Of a stretch of 64,000 bases of DNA, positions 56,643 to 64,000 are shown piece by piece. Under the pieces are notes generated by a model, which did not search any database, was not told the origin of the DNA, and was given only the letters and a program-made list of their open reading frames with translations. Position 1 is the stretch's first letter. Each line of letters opens with the position of its first letter. The translations under genes and the position numbers were made by a program. Origin of the DNA: Saitoella complicata NRRL Y-17804 (taxonomy: Eukaryota; Ascomycota; Saitoellomycetes; Saitoellales; Saitoellaceae); NCBI RefSeq assembly GCF_001661265.1, contig NW_017566999.1:248001-312000 (forward strand), given 5' to 3'.

Positions 56643-58219
56643 ATGGCCGGAACGTAAGTCGCTCTTTCTCTCCTGTCCTCCAGGAGTTGAATCAAGCTGT
56701 CTTTACTTCACTCGTGAAATCGTTCAGGAGCTTATGCTTCTGGCACACCCAATCCCTGATCTGCCTTACTTCTCATGTCGAGAGGGGAGATTGGGGAAAG
56801 AGTTCTTCCCGTTACGGGAGTTCTCGAACTTTTGTCCTGTGCTTCGGCACGGGGTGTTGAGGGCTAAGGCGATTTGGATGTTCATATGTGAACTGAAAAC
56901 CTTTCCTTTTAAATCTATTTCTTGGTCACAACATAACCGAGATGGGACTATTGATCTTGTCGATCACCCAATCTCTTCAGTTGTGCCTTGATCCTGGCTC
57001 TCTTCCTTACCGAACGAGCCGGGGAATTGTTGCGTGCGGATCACCGATCTGCTCCAATGAATATTATTCAAACCACGTCGAGCCCTTCGAGCGGGTCGGA
57101 CTTTTTGTCTGTGCCACGTATATGCTCTGACGTTTCTGTTTGTTGCAAAGCCCCTTTTTTCAATTCCCTTATTGGATTTGCGGGGTTTTATTTATGCCGT
57201 GGTTTGAATCCTAACGTTTTGCGTCCTCTAGTACTGTCCCCACCACCGAGCAGATTCTCGTCCCCGAGACCCTCTTGAAGAAGAGGAAGGCTCAGGAGAA
57301 GACCGCCGAGGAGCGCAAGGCCGCCCAGGTTGAGAAGAAGAAGGTTAGTTCGAACTTCTGCGTCCATGGTGTGCGTGCAGGGAAGAAGAGAATGTGATTG
57401 TCTCGAGACTGCGATGAAGAAATTGCATTACCAGCATTTTTTGACAGCTAGCCACGGCGATGTTGCTACAGTTAACCATCTTTCGGGACTGAGTTCGTCT
57501 CGAGATATTCTGATCTCTTCTTTGTCTTGCGCATATACTTGAGGCGCAACCCTGCAACCCCCGAACATCATGACTAACATGTCATCATACAGGCTGCCAA
57601 GGCCAAGCGTGAGGTCATCTTCAAGCGTGCTGAGAAGTACGTCAAGGAGTACCGTGACGCCGAGCGTGAGCAGATCCGTCTTGCCCGCCTCGCCAAGAAG
57701 GACGGTGACTTCTACGTCCCTGCCCAGTCCAAGGTCGTCTTCGTTGTCCGTATCAAGGGTATCAACAAGATCGCCCCCAAGCCCCGCAAGGTCCTTCAGC
57801 TCCTCCGTCTCCTCCAGATCAACAACGGTGTCTTTGTTAAGTTGACCAAGGCTACCTCCGAGATGCTCCAGATCGTCCAGCCTTACATCACCTACGGTGA
57901 CGTCAACTTGAAGTCCGTCCGTGAGCTCGTCTACAAGCGTGGATACGGTAAGATCAACAAGCAGCGCATTCCTCTTTCCGACAACGCCTTGATCGAGGCT
58001 AACCTCGGCTCTTTCGGTATCATCTCCATTGAGGATTTGATCCACGAGATCTACACTGTTGGTCCCAACTTCAAGCAGGCCTCCAACTTCATGTGGCCCT
58101 TCAAGTTGTCCAACCCCAACGGTGGCTGGAAGTCCCGCAAGTTCCTTCACTTCATTGAGGGTGGTGACTGCGGTTACCGTGGTGACGCCATCAACGCTCT
58201 TATCCGCCAGATGAACTAA
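56643..58219 (+). CDS. RPL7: 60S ribosomal protein L7 (uL30)
   Basis: Large-subunit protein of the uL30 family. Exons 56643-56653 (11 nt), 57232-57343 and 57593-58219 give 249 residues. The spliced N-terminus is [20 protein letters not shown], a lysine-rich helix follows, then [34 protein letters not shown], and the end [18 protein letters not shown]. Intron 1 is 578 nt, by far the longest in the window. Intron 2 is 249 nt and carries a C/D snoRNA. Yeast RPL7 paralogues also host C/D snoRNAs in their introns, so the arrangement appears ancient. Confidence 0.97.
56654..57231 (+). other. Long first intron of RPL7
   Basis: A 578-nt intron (GTAAGT donor, TCCTCTAG acceptor with CTAAC branch-like sequence at 57211-57215). 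No canonical TGATGA box C was found, so I do not call a second snoRNA, though its length is unusual for this genome. Confidence 0.6.
57401..57505 (+). ncRNA. Intronic C/D-box snoRNA in RPL7, snR39B-like (predicted 25S rRNA 2'-O-methylation guide)
   Basis: Lies within the second intron of RPL7. A 9-bp perfect terminal stem pairs TCTCGAGAC (57401-57409) with GTCTCGAGA (57497-57505). Box C is GCGATGA (57411-57417; one change from RTGATGA) and box D is CTGA (57489-57492). Weaker inner boxes are D' TTGA (57441-57444) and C' GCGATGT (57457-57463). The 14 nt directly before box D (57475-57488) are complementary to TCCCGAAAGATGGT, which I recall as a conserved 25S/28S segment (TCCCGAAAGATGGTGAACTA). 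Counting five bases from box D predicts methylation of the G in CCCG. This is, from memory, the yeast Gm805 site guided by snR39B, next to Am807 (snR39/snR59). Confidence 0.78.
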
Positions 58220-58546
58220 GCGTTCGTCTTGTTTGGTTGAGCGAACGGTGATCTAAAATGGGATTTTTTCTTGGCGTTTCGTGTTTTTTGGGTTTAACTT
58301 AGAATCCAAGGGTCGTTTCTCCGGCGTTGTTTGCTTTCTTCACAATCACTTGTCTACGTTTGCCATTTGTCCATGTCCATTATCATATCATTCGTCCTGT
58401 GCTTCTCTCGGTCATTGTAGCGTTTCGAGACGGCGTCGTACTGGAGCTTCTCATGCTCATGCACCCCAGAATTCATACGACAGCTGGCTCGGGAGTCATA
58501 CGAACTTTCTCTACGTCAACACTCCCCTCAATACCAACCAGCATTT
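58220..58546. other. Intergenic gap RPL7 to unknown gene
   Basis: A 327-bp gap with the RPL7 3' region and the promoter of the next gene. No feature is visible. Confidence 0.35.
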
Positions 58547-59881
58547 ATGCCCAAAAAATACTCCGCAAAAGCCCAATCAAGATCTCTATCAAAGATATAC
58601 ACATCTCCAGCCCCAACACGCCCCGAAAGCGCACGCACCACCTCCTCCTCCCCCCTCACCACGGATGTCACCGCCCGCCTCACCCAACTCCGTATCGAAG
58701 CCCAGCGCCATGAACGAAACCTAAACGGTAGAGTCCGGCAGGAAATAGCACTCAACACGAACGTTCGGACAGTCCATCCCGATGTCGAGGGCGTATTGGC
58801 GTATCGAGCCCCAGTTGTGAGGCCGAAGGCGAGGGGGTATGCGGCGGTTAGGATGAGGCGGTTACAGCCGGGTCCGGCAGCGCCGCCGAGTTGGCTAAAA
58901 TGCGCTGATTCGGAGCATAGTACCGATTTACTGCGTGCGCTCAATGCTAGTGAGAGGCATTCGTCCCGGTATGGAGATAGGATAACCTATCGTACGCTGT
59001 CGGGTTTGATCTTGCCAAGGGCTGGGAGTTTGGTGGATCTTGCGTTGAGGAAGTTGGCGGAAGAGTGGGATTTGTATGTGGAGTATTACAAGTATCATCT
59101 TCCGATGCTTTCGTCGAGGCAGAAGGAGTGGGTTATGACTTATGTTGGACGGCATACGAATCCGGAGTGGAATAGGATCAACATCCTGGAGGTGTTATGG
59201 TCAACGAAGAGGGATGAGGACGAATATGAGCAAGATGGCGTGGAGGGCGGTGAGGATGTTGTTCACCTGGATCTTACGCATGCTATGGGCCGGAGTGTGA
59301 TGTGGTCTGATCTGGACAAGTACTTCCAGCATTACGGCGACACAACATCATCCGACGATAAAGACATTGACAACGACGAGGTCTCAACCGACGACTGGAC
59401 GTCAGCTCTCCCCACCTCCCCCTTCTACTCCCCTACCCACGCAACCCTCGCCCACCCCTCTCCCACAACCTCCCCCCAAACCCACTGGCGCCGCCTCATC
59501 TCCTGCTCCATCCCCTCAACCCTCACGCACCTCTCCCTTGCTGGCTGGCCCGCACCACCGTCGAGCGATATCTTGTTCTCGGTGAGCCGGAAGTATATCT
59601 GTTTGGTGGAGTTGGATTTGAGGGAGTGTGGGTGGATTGGAACGGAAACGGGAGTGGAGATGGTTGTTGGGGCTGATTGGGGTGGAGGGTGGAGGGGGGT
59701 TAGGAGAGTGCTGGTTGATGCCGCAATTAGTGAGGATGCGGGTGGGGAAGCGAGTGGAGGAAGGCGTGAGCTGGCGAGGCGCATTAATGGGAAGAGGCGG
59801 AAGGGGGAGTGGATTGACATTATCGAGGATGGCTCTGTCAATGTTCTAGACAATTGGCTGGCGGTCGCCGGTGGTCGATGA
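58547..59881 (+). CDS. Conserved-looking fungal protein of unknown function, leucine-rich C-terminus
   Basis: Single exon of 444 residues; I do not recognise a named family. Residues 1-90 are basic, with TARLTQLRIEAQRHERNLNG. The central core at about 110-200 is ordered (LKCADSEHSTDLLRALNASE, ITYRTLSGLILPRAGSLVDL, WDLYVEYYKYHLPMLSSRQK, EWVMTYVGRHTNPEWNRINI). An acidic, disordered loop (about 225-285) follows. The end contains LTHLSLAGWPAPPSSDILFS and YICLVELDLRECGWIG, which resemble two leucine-rich repeats as in F-box/LRR proteins, but no F-box is seen. The last part is Gly/Arg-rich. Repeat copy C begins 45 bp after the stop. Confidence 0.78.
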   Translation: MPKKYSAKAQSRSLSKIYTSPAPTRPESARTTSSSPLTTDVTARLTQLRIEAQRHERNLNGRVRQEIALNTNVRTVHPDVEGVLAYRAPVVRPKARGYAAVRMRRLQPGPAAPPSWLKCADSEHSTDLLRALNASERHSSRYGDRITYRTLSGLILPRAGSLVDLALRKLAEEWDLYVEYYKYHLPMLSSRQKEWVMTYVGRHTNPEWNRINILEVLWSTKRDEDEYEQDGVEGGEDVVHLDLTHAMGRSVMWSDLDKYFQHYGDTTSSDDKDIDNDEVSTDDWTSALPTSPFYSPTHATLAHPSPTTSPQTHWRRLISCSIPSTLTHLSLAGWPAPPSSDILFSVSRKYICLVELDLRECGWIGTETGVEMVVGADWGGGWRGVRRVLVDAAISEDAGGEASGGRRELARRINGKRRKGEWIDIIEDGSVNVLDNWLAVAGGR

Positions 59882-59925
59882 ACCCGCCGCCTCCGTGACC
59901 GTGGTTTACCATATCAACCGACGAT

Positions 59926-60196
59926 CTCCATCAGGTCTCCATCAGGTCTCCATCAGGTCTCCATCAGGTCTCCATCAGGTCTCCATCAGGTCTCCATCAG
60001 GTCTTCATCAGGTCTCCATCAGGTCTCCATCAGCTCGTCCATCAGGTCTCCATCAGCTCGTCCATCAGGTCTCCATCAGGTCTCCATCAGGTCTTCATCA
60101 GGTCTTCATCAGCTCGTGGTTCCATCAGCTCGTCCATCAGGTCTCCATCAGCTCGTCCATCAGGTCTCCATCAGCTCGTGGTTCCATCAGGTCTAC
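59926..60196 (+). repeat. Dispersed 11/21-bp repeat family, copy C (11-bp minisatellite)
   Basis: A minisatellite of CTCCATCAGGT units between two convergent gene ends. The first seven units are exact tandem copies, the next carry CTT for CTC, and later units alternate with CTCCATCAGCTCGT and CTCCATCAGCTCGTGGTT variants. The core CATCAG occurs about two dozen times. It uses the same words as copies A and B (CATCAGGTCTCC, CATCAGCTCG) but lacks the 47-bp leader. The 11-bp period makes every frame open over 33 bp cycles, so the open frame here is not evidence of a gene. Confidence 0.92.
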
Positions 60197-60534
60197 ATCA
60201 CCATCCGATGTGTTGACCGGCGTGCACCCTGCCGTCGTGGTGTACCGTCCGATAGTCTGATGGAGTTTATCCTAACAGTGAGGTGTTATCAATGCAAGCT
60301 GTTGCCACACTGTCCACAAATCAACCCGTCGGTCGGCGTAACCTCGCTTACGTATCAGATCGTTTCCAGGTTATCGTACCGAAACGTTGTGTGATACTAA
60401 GCTGGAAACGCACGAGTAGACGTGTCATACGCATCACAGAGTTGAATGTGATACAGTAGGATGGCTCTAACGGTTGATTGACTCGGTGGTAATGGATACG
60501 ATTCGAAATTATATCTCTAGACCTAGTGCAACTC
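60197..60534. other. Intergenic remainder after repeat copy C
   Basis: A 338-bp stretch before the DBP10 3' end. No gene or RNA is seen. Confidence 0.35.
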
Positions 60535-63270
60535 CTATTTCCTGAACTTGTGCTGCGGCCTTGCGTTCTTCTCCCTCCTGTTCTGCTGACCTTGCCTGTC
60601 CTTTCTGATATCGGACACGCTCTTGAGATCGGTCTTAGGCTTCTTCGCACCCCTACCCAATCCCTTCTCCGCAGCTTCCTTGACCCTCTTCTTCCGTACC
60701 TCGTAGTCGTCCCGACCCTTAACGGCAGCTTTGGGTGCTTGCACCTTAGTGTGCTTGAAACGACCTCTAGGTCCACCGATGAACCTGGATTCACCTTGAC
60801 CGGCGAGATGAGAGGAATCGACACCAGGCATGTTGGTCTTCGTCTTATTCTGCCAAGCCTCGAAACGACCGGACTTGAAGGTTGCGGGGATCTTCACACC
60901 GGACTCACCACGGATCATCTTCACGCCCTTCGAACCGTCATCGTCGTTCATGCGGTTCACGTAGTTCTTCTTCTTTGGGTCCCAACGGAGGCCACGATTA
61001 TTCCGCTCTCCGACACCAGTCTCGTCGTTGACGAGGTCCATGGCGACATCTCGTGCTTGCTCAGCAAAGTTGGTACCCTTGGAGTTAATGTCATATCCAC
61101 GCTCCTGCATAGCGGCCATAGGCTGGAAGTGAGAGATGTAATGCTCACTATCCTTGAATGACGTGGGCTTGTCCTTCTTCGCCTTGTTCTTGCGTTCAGT
61201 AGCCTTCGCGATATCCTTTGACGACGTGAACGCATCCTCCACGTCCGACTCCGCAGCATCCGAGAGATCTGCCCATGCGTCACCACGGTCCTCCTCAAGA
61301 GCCTGGACCTCCTCCATGTCATCATCGTTGCCACCTTCCTCCTCGCCTTGAGTGGTCCTGGGTCCAATGATGATCTTAGCTCTCCTCTTCCTCATAACGT
61401 CTGCAGCCGCATTCCTAGAAACACCCCTCTTACCAATCTCGAAGATAGTCTCCGCAGGTCTGATGTTGGCCAACCTCTTCAACATATCCTCACGCTCCTT
61501 CGAAGCGTTGTCAGGTGCAGCTGCTAGAAGCGGGTGCACCAACGACCATCCACGGCCAGCAACAACCTCCTTCGCACGCTTCACAGACTCAGCAGAAGCT
61601 GACGTCCTGGTCTTCAAGTAAAGACGCTCACCGCGCTGCGAGACACCCTTCTGAGCGGCCAGATCAGCGCTCCTGCTCAAGCTAGAAGCGACAAACTCCG
61701 TAGTGCTCTCAACACCGTCACGAGGCAGTCCACCAAGCACGATTTCACCAGAATAATCCGGAGTCTCATGCTTGTTCTCGGCAGGAACGACCAACTTGCG
61801 TCCCAAGAAGAGCTGCAGGTCAAGAAGGTAAGGCGCATCCTCGGCACGAACCAAAGAGTACGCCCAACCCTTGCGACCAGCACGAGCGGTACGTCCGACA
61901 CGATGCACAAACACCTTCGGCTCACTAGGGAAGTCGTAGTTGATGACATTCGACAAAATAGGAATATCGATACCACGAGCAGCAACATCCGTGACGACCA
62001 ACAAAGACGTACGTCCAGCACGGAAATCGGCAATTTGGTTCTTACGCGCAGTTTGGTCGAGGGAACCGTAGATGTAAGAAACTGCGTATCCGGCAAGGAT
62101 AAGGAGGTTGGAGATGTACTCGACGTGGTGCTTAGTCGAGACGAAAATGATCGTGGCGTGAGGCGAGACGGCTGCGTTACCCTCGGGAATGTAGTCACGC
62201 TTGCGTTTCTTGCCTACCTCCTCAGCAAGAGGCGCACCAGGTGGGACCTTGATGACTTCCTGCAAGATATAGAGCAAACCACCCTCCTTCTCAGCAGTCT
62301 TAACACTGAAAAACGCGGACTCGAGTTCAGTAGAGATCTTGGAGTCGACATCCAAACGAACAAGAACAGGGTCCTGCAAACCAGCCTTCGCAAACTCCAC
62401 CAAGCTCTTCGGAAGAGTAGCAGAGAAAAGCAGGGTCTGACGCATAGACGGCAGCGCATGCAAAATCTCAGTCAACTGCGAACTGAAACCCATCTCGAAA
62501 AGGCGATCGGCCTCATCAAAGACAACATACTCCACTGAACTCAACTGCAACGCCATCTCGACCTTCAAATGCATGAAACGACCAGGCGTAGCAATGATAA
62601 TGTCGGGGTTCGCAGACATCATAGCAAACTGCTCCTCCAAACTATCACCACCAACAACCAACACCGTCTTCAAATCCGTACCCTTTCCAAATTCCTTGAC
62701 AACCCTGAGCGTTTGCAACGCCAACTCACGAGACGGTGACATGATGATCGCACGTGCTCCAGTCTGCGCACGATGACTCTTGATCTTCTCCAACATCGGC
62801 AGCACGAACGCAGCAGTCTTTCCGGATCCAGTACGTGCCATACCGACAACATCCCGTCCCTCAATCACGAGCGGGATGGTCTTTCTCTGAATGGGCGTAG
62901 GTACTTTGAACCCCTTCGCTACGATCGCCTTCAGGATGTTCGCAGACAACCCCATCGACTGGAATCCTCCACTCTTCGCCTTCTTTCCCTTGACTCCGAC
63001 CGTGCTTTTGCGGTTAATCGCAGTCTGATGTGCCGCAATGAATGCCTCATCATCATCCTCATCCTCACCCCCCTCAAAGTCTCCAACCAACTCCAACGCA
63101 TCCGCAGCCGTAGCCTTCTTCTCCACCTTCTTCGCTTTCTTCTCTACCGGCTTCCCAGCCTCGCTAAAATCGAAGTCGAAACCATCGTCACCCCCGCCTC
63201 CCGCAATGGCATCCGCAATATCAAACTCGTACTCGCTTTCCGCGGGTGATGCTTCCCGTGCTCGAACCAT
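60535..63270 (-). CDS. DBP10: ATP-dependent RNA helicase Dbp10 (DDX54)
   Basis: Nucleolar DEAD-box helicase of 60S ribosome assembly. Single exon of 911 residues. Q motif GFKVPTPIQRKTIPLVIEG (about 118-136), motif I ARTGSGKT (about 145), PSRELALQT (Ia), motif II VFDEADRLFEMGF (about 248; DEAD), SAT in LFSATLP (about 281), and motif VI HRVGRTARAGRKG (about 457). The C-terminal DBP10CT region has IIGPRTTQGEEEG-type sequence further on, SEHYISHFQPMAAMQERGYD and GLRWDPKKKNYVN. The tail is basic (RKDRQGQQNRREKNARPQHK). N-terminal acidic/Lys regions are normal for the family. Confidence 0.96.
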   Translation of the reverse strand: MVRAREASPAESEYEFDIADAIAGGGGDDGFDFDFSEAGKPVEKKAKKVEKKATAADALELVGDFEGGEDEDDDEAFIAAHQTAINRKSTVGVKGKKAKSGGFQSMGLSANILKAIVAKGFKVPTPIQRKTIPLVIEGRDVVGMARTGSGKTAAFVLPMLEKIKSHRAQTGARAIIMSPSRELALQTLRVVKEFGKGTDLKTVLVVGGDSLEEQFAMMSANPDIIIATPGRFMHLKVEMALQLSSVEYVVFDEADRLFEMGFSSQLTEILHALPSMRQTLLFSATLPKSLVEFAKAGLQDPVLVRLDVDSKISTELESAFFSVKTAEKEGGLLYILQEVIKVPPGAPLAEEVGKKRKRDYIPEGNAAVSPHATIIFVSTKHHVEYISNLLILAGYAVSYIYGSLDQTARKNQIADFRAGRTSLLVVTDVAARGIDIPILSNVINYDFPSEPKVFVHRVGRTARAGRKGWAYSLVRAEDAPYLLDLQLFLGRKLVVPAENKHETPDYSGEIVLGGLPRDGVESTTEFVASSLSRSADLAAQKGVSQRGERLYLKTRTSASAESVKRAKEVVAGRGWSLVHPLLAAAPDNASKEREDMLKRLANIRPAETIFEIGKRGVSRNAAADVMRKRRAKIIIGPRTTQGEEEGGNDDDMEEVQALEEDRGDAWADLSDAAESDVEDAFTSSKDIAKATERKNKAKKDKPTSFKDSEHYISHFQPMAAMQERGYDINSKGTNFAEQARDVAMDLVNDETGVGERNNRGLRWDPKKKNYVNRMNDDDGSKGVKMIRGESGVKIPATFKSGRFEAWQNKTKTNMPGVDSSHLAGQGESRFIGGPRGRFKHTKVQAPKAAVKGRDDYEVRKKRVKEAAEKGLGRGAKKPKTDLKSVSDIRKDRQGQQNRREKNARPQHKFRK

Positions 63271-63381
63271 TGCAATTGTATCGAATATCGATCAAGCTCC
63301 GATCGGCGGCGAAATTGGGATTTTCTGGAGTGGCTGGTGGGGGGAATCGATAAGCTTCGCACAGCCACACATCCATAAGTT

Positions 63382-63456
63382 TGATGTCCAAAATGATTCA
63401 AGTTCAGTCTCCAAAATGATTTGAAGTTTAATGTCCAGAATGATTGAATTTCAATG
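63382..63456. repeat. Three imperfect tandem 24-bp repeats
   Basis: Three degenerate head-to-tail copies sharing TCCARAATGATT about every 24 bp, located 110-190 bp upstream of the DBP10 start. They are AT-rich against a GC-richer background. Function unknown; possibly regulatory. Confidence 0.7.
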
Positions 63457-63589
63457 CAAAAGTCATGAGCCATTCCTCAGATCACGTGAAGCTCAAATTC
63501 TTTTCGCGCTCCCACCCTAACTCCACTCAGGACCCCAGCTCTCTTATAAAGCCGCACCCCCCGCGCGTTCTGTTACACCTCATACTTAC

Positions 63590-63850
63590 CTGATTACTCC
63601 GTCTCCAGCTCAAGAATTGGAAATGGACGGTCTCGTCGACCATTGCATTGCACAGCGCTTTGGTTGGGGACTGCGACGCGTCTTCGGGCGTGCTCGGTGA
63701 TTTAGTTTTTGGTGGTCGGCCTTTCGGGGCCTTTACGATCTGTGTCTTCCTCTTGATGAATGCAATGGTATGAAAGTACCAGTGTGTGTGGCAAGATGAT
63801 GAAGCAGAGCAATCTTTTCTCCTGTGCAGTAAACTTATTCGTAGCCTGCG
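63590..63850 (-). CDS. Possible exon of an unrecognised gene with an AT-hook-like motif (uncertain)
   Basis: The minus strand is open and codes VKAPKGRPPKTKSPSTPED, followed by SQSPTKALCNAMVDETVHFQ and FLSWRRSNQ. It ends at a consensus donor (CAG|GTAAGTATG at 63581-63592). KGRPPKTK resembles an AT hook. I found no acceptor and coding continuation between here and DBP10, nor a convincing start, so it may be a 5' portion of a non-coding transcript or chance. Extent is approximate. Confidence 0.25.
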
Positions 63851-64000
63851 ATGTCTGGATAGAAGACTCAATTGCAGTGCGATGACTCGCGTATTCACGG
63901 CTCTTTCGGTCACTGCTGGGTGCTGCCGTAGTAGTAGTAGTAGTTCACAGACCTGTCAGCGAGCATCGATAACGCTTGCTAACCGTAAGAGTGTCCTGCC

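Larger units (their letters stand above)
63271..64000. other. Right-end region: short tandem repeat, E-box, TATA and a possible partial gene
   Basis: 730 bp past DBP10. At about 63382-63455 three imperfect copies of a 24-bp unit (ATGTCCAAAATGATTCAAG type) stand in tandem. A perfect 8-bp palindrome TCACGTGA is at 63482-63489, and a TATAAA lies at 63544-63549. A GTA microsatellite (about five units) is at 63931-63946. A minus-strand open segment of about 260 nt (63590-63850) ends in a strong splice donor. Confidence 0.5.

Noticed and set aside
59926-60196. Possible CRISPR array
   Set aside because: The units are contiguous 11-bp tandem repeats without unique spacers, and the genome is a eukaryote's.
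59871-60260. Open frame through the minisatellite
   Set aside because: An 11-bp unit cycles through all frames every 33 bp and lacks stops by composition alone.
61768-62538. 256-residue plus-strand frame within DBP10, and 329-residue frame within the glucanase
   Set aside because: Antisense shadows of strongly matching genes.

Overview
The window is nuclear DNA of a filamentous-type ascomycete fungus, judged from gene content and architecture. It carries about 31 recognisable protein genes packed on both strands. Introns are short (mostly 50-85 nt, GT..AG), with 0-5 per gene. Intergenic gaps are mostly 200-700 bp. The gene set is typically fungal: sulfite reductase flavoprotein, ketopantoate hydroxymethyltransferase, Hse1, an Exg-type membrane glucanase, Rba50/RPAP1 and Aar2. 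TSC1, a YANK/STK32 kinase and a FNIP/Lst4 protein argue against a Saccharomyces-like yeast; the low intron density argues against a basidiomycete. The exact class cannot be fixed from the window.

Layout. 1-5.3 kb: MET10-like sulfite reductase subunit (cut by the left edge), divergent ADE13, and Mediator MED7. 5.3-12 kb: ECM31/panB, a UBC8-type E2, an unrecognised acidic protein, and an N-myristoylated YANK kinase. 12.5-20.9 kb: type II membrane exo-1,3-beta-glucanase, FMN-binding Alr4036-type protein, proline iminopeptidase, mitochondrial uL23, and TSC1 (hamartin). 20.9-22.6 kb: gene-poor. 22.6-32.3 kb: SEC1, VMA8, RPAP1/RBA50, a U1A/U2B''-type RRM protein, and a FNIP/LST4 homologue. 33-40.5 kb: MCM6, HSE1, a metallo-beta-lactamase-fold hydrolase, and RPS14. 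40.7-45 kb: a secreted gamma-glutamyltransferase, then an accessory-looking gap with decayed F-box genes. 45-51.7 kb: a nuclear-looking unknown, AAR2, the divergent ribosomal pair RPS16/RPL13, and tafazzin. 51.9-60 kb: POL1, RPL7 and an unknown fungal protein. 60.5-63.3 kb: DBP10. The right 0.7 kb holds a possible partial gene.

The genes are mostly conserved single-copy housekeeping functions: amino-acid, purine and pantothenate biosynthesis, replication, ribosome and mRNA synthesis, and membrane traffic. Two regulators of TORC1 (TSC1 and FNIP/LST4) lie within 9 kb of each other. Many genes sit as divergent pairs sharing a short promoter region.

Two non-coding signals stand out. First, the second intron of RPL7 contains a well-formed C/D-box snoRNA. 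It has a 9-bp terminal stem and a 14-nt guide complementary to a conserved 25S rRNA segment, predicting an snR39B-like methylation. Second, three intergenic loci (26.27-26.43, 42.60-42.90 and 59.93-60.20 kb) belong to one dispersed repeat family. It is built of 11-bp and 21-bp units; two of the copies share a nearly identical 47-bp leader, and one copy is bounded by a 34-bp direct repeat. I do not recognise this family, and it is the best candidate for something undescribed.
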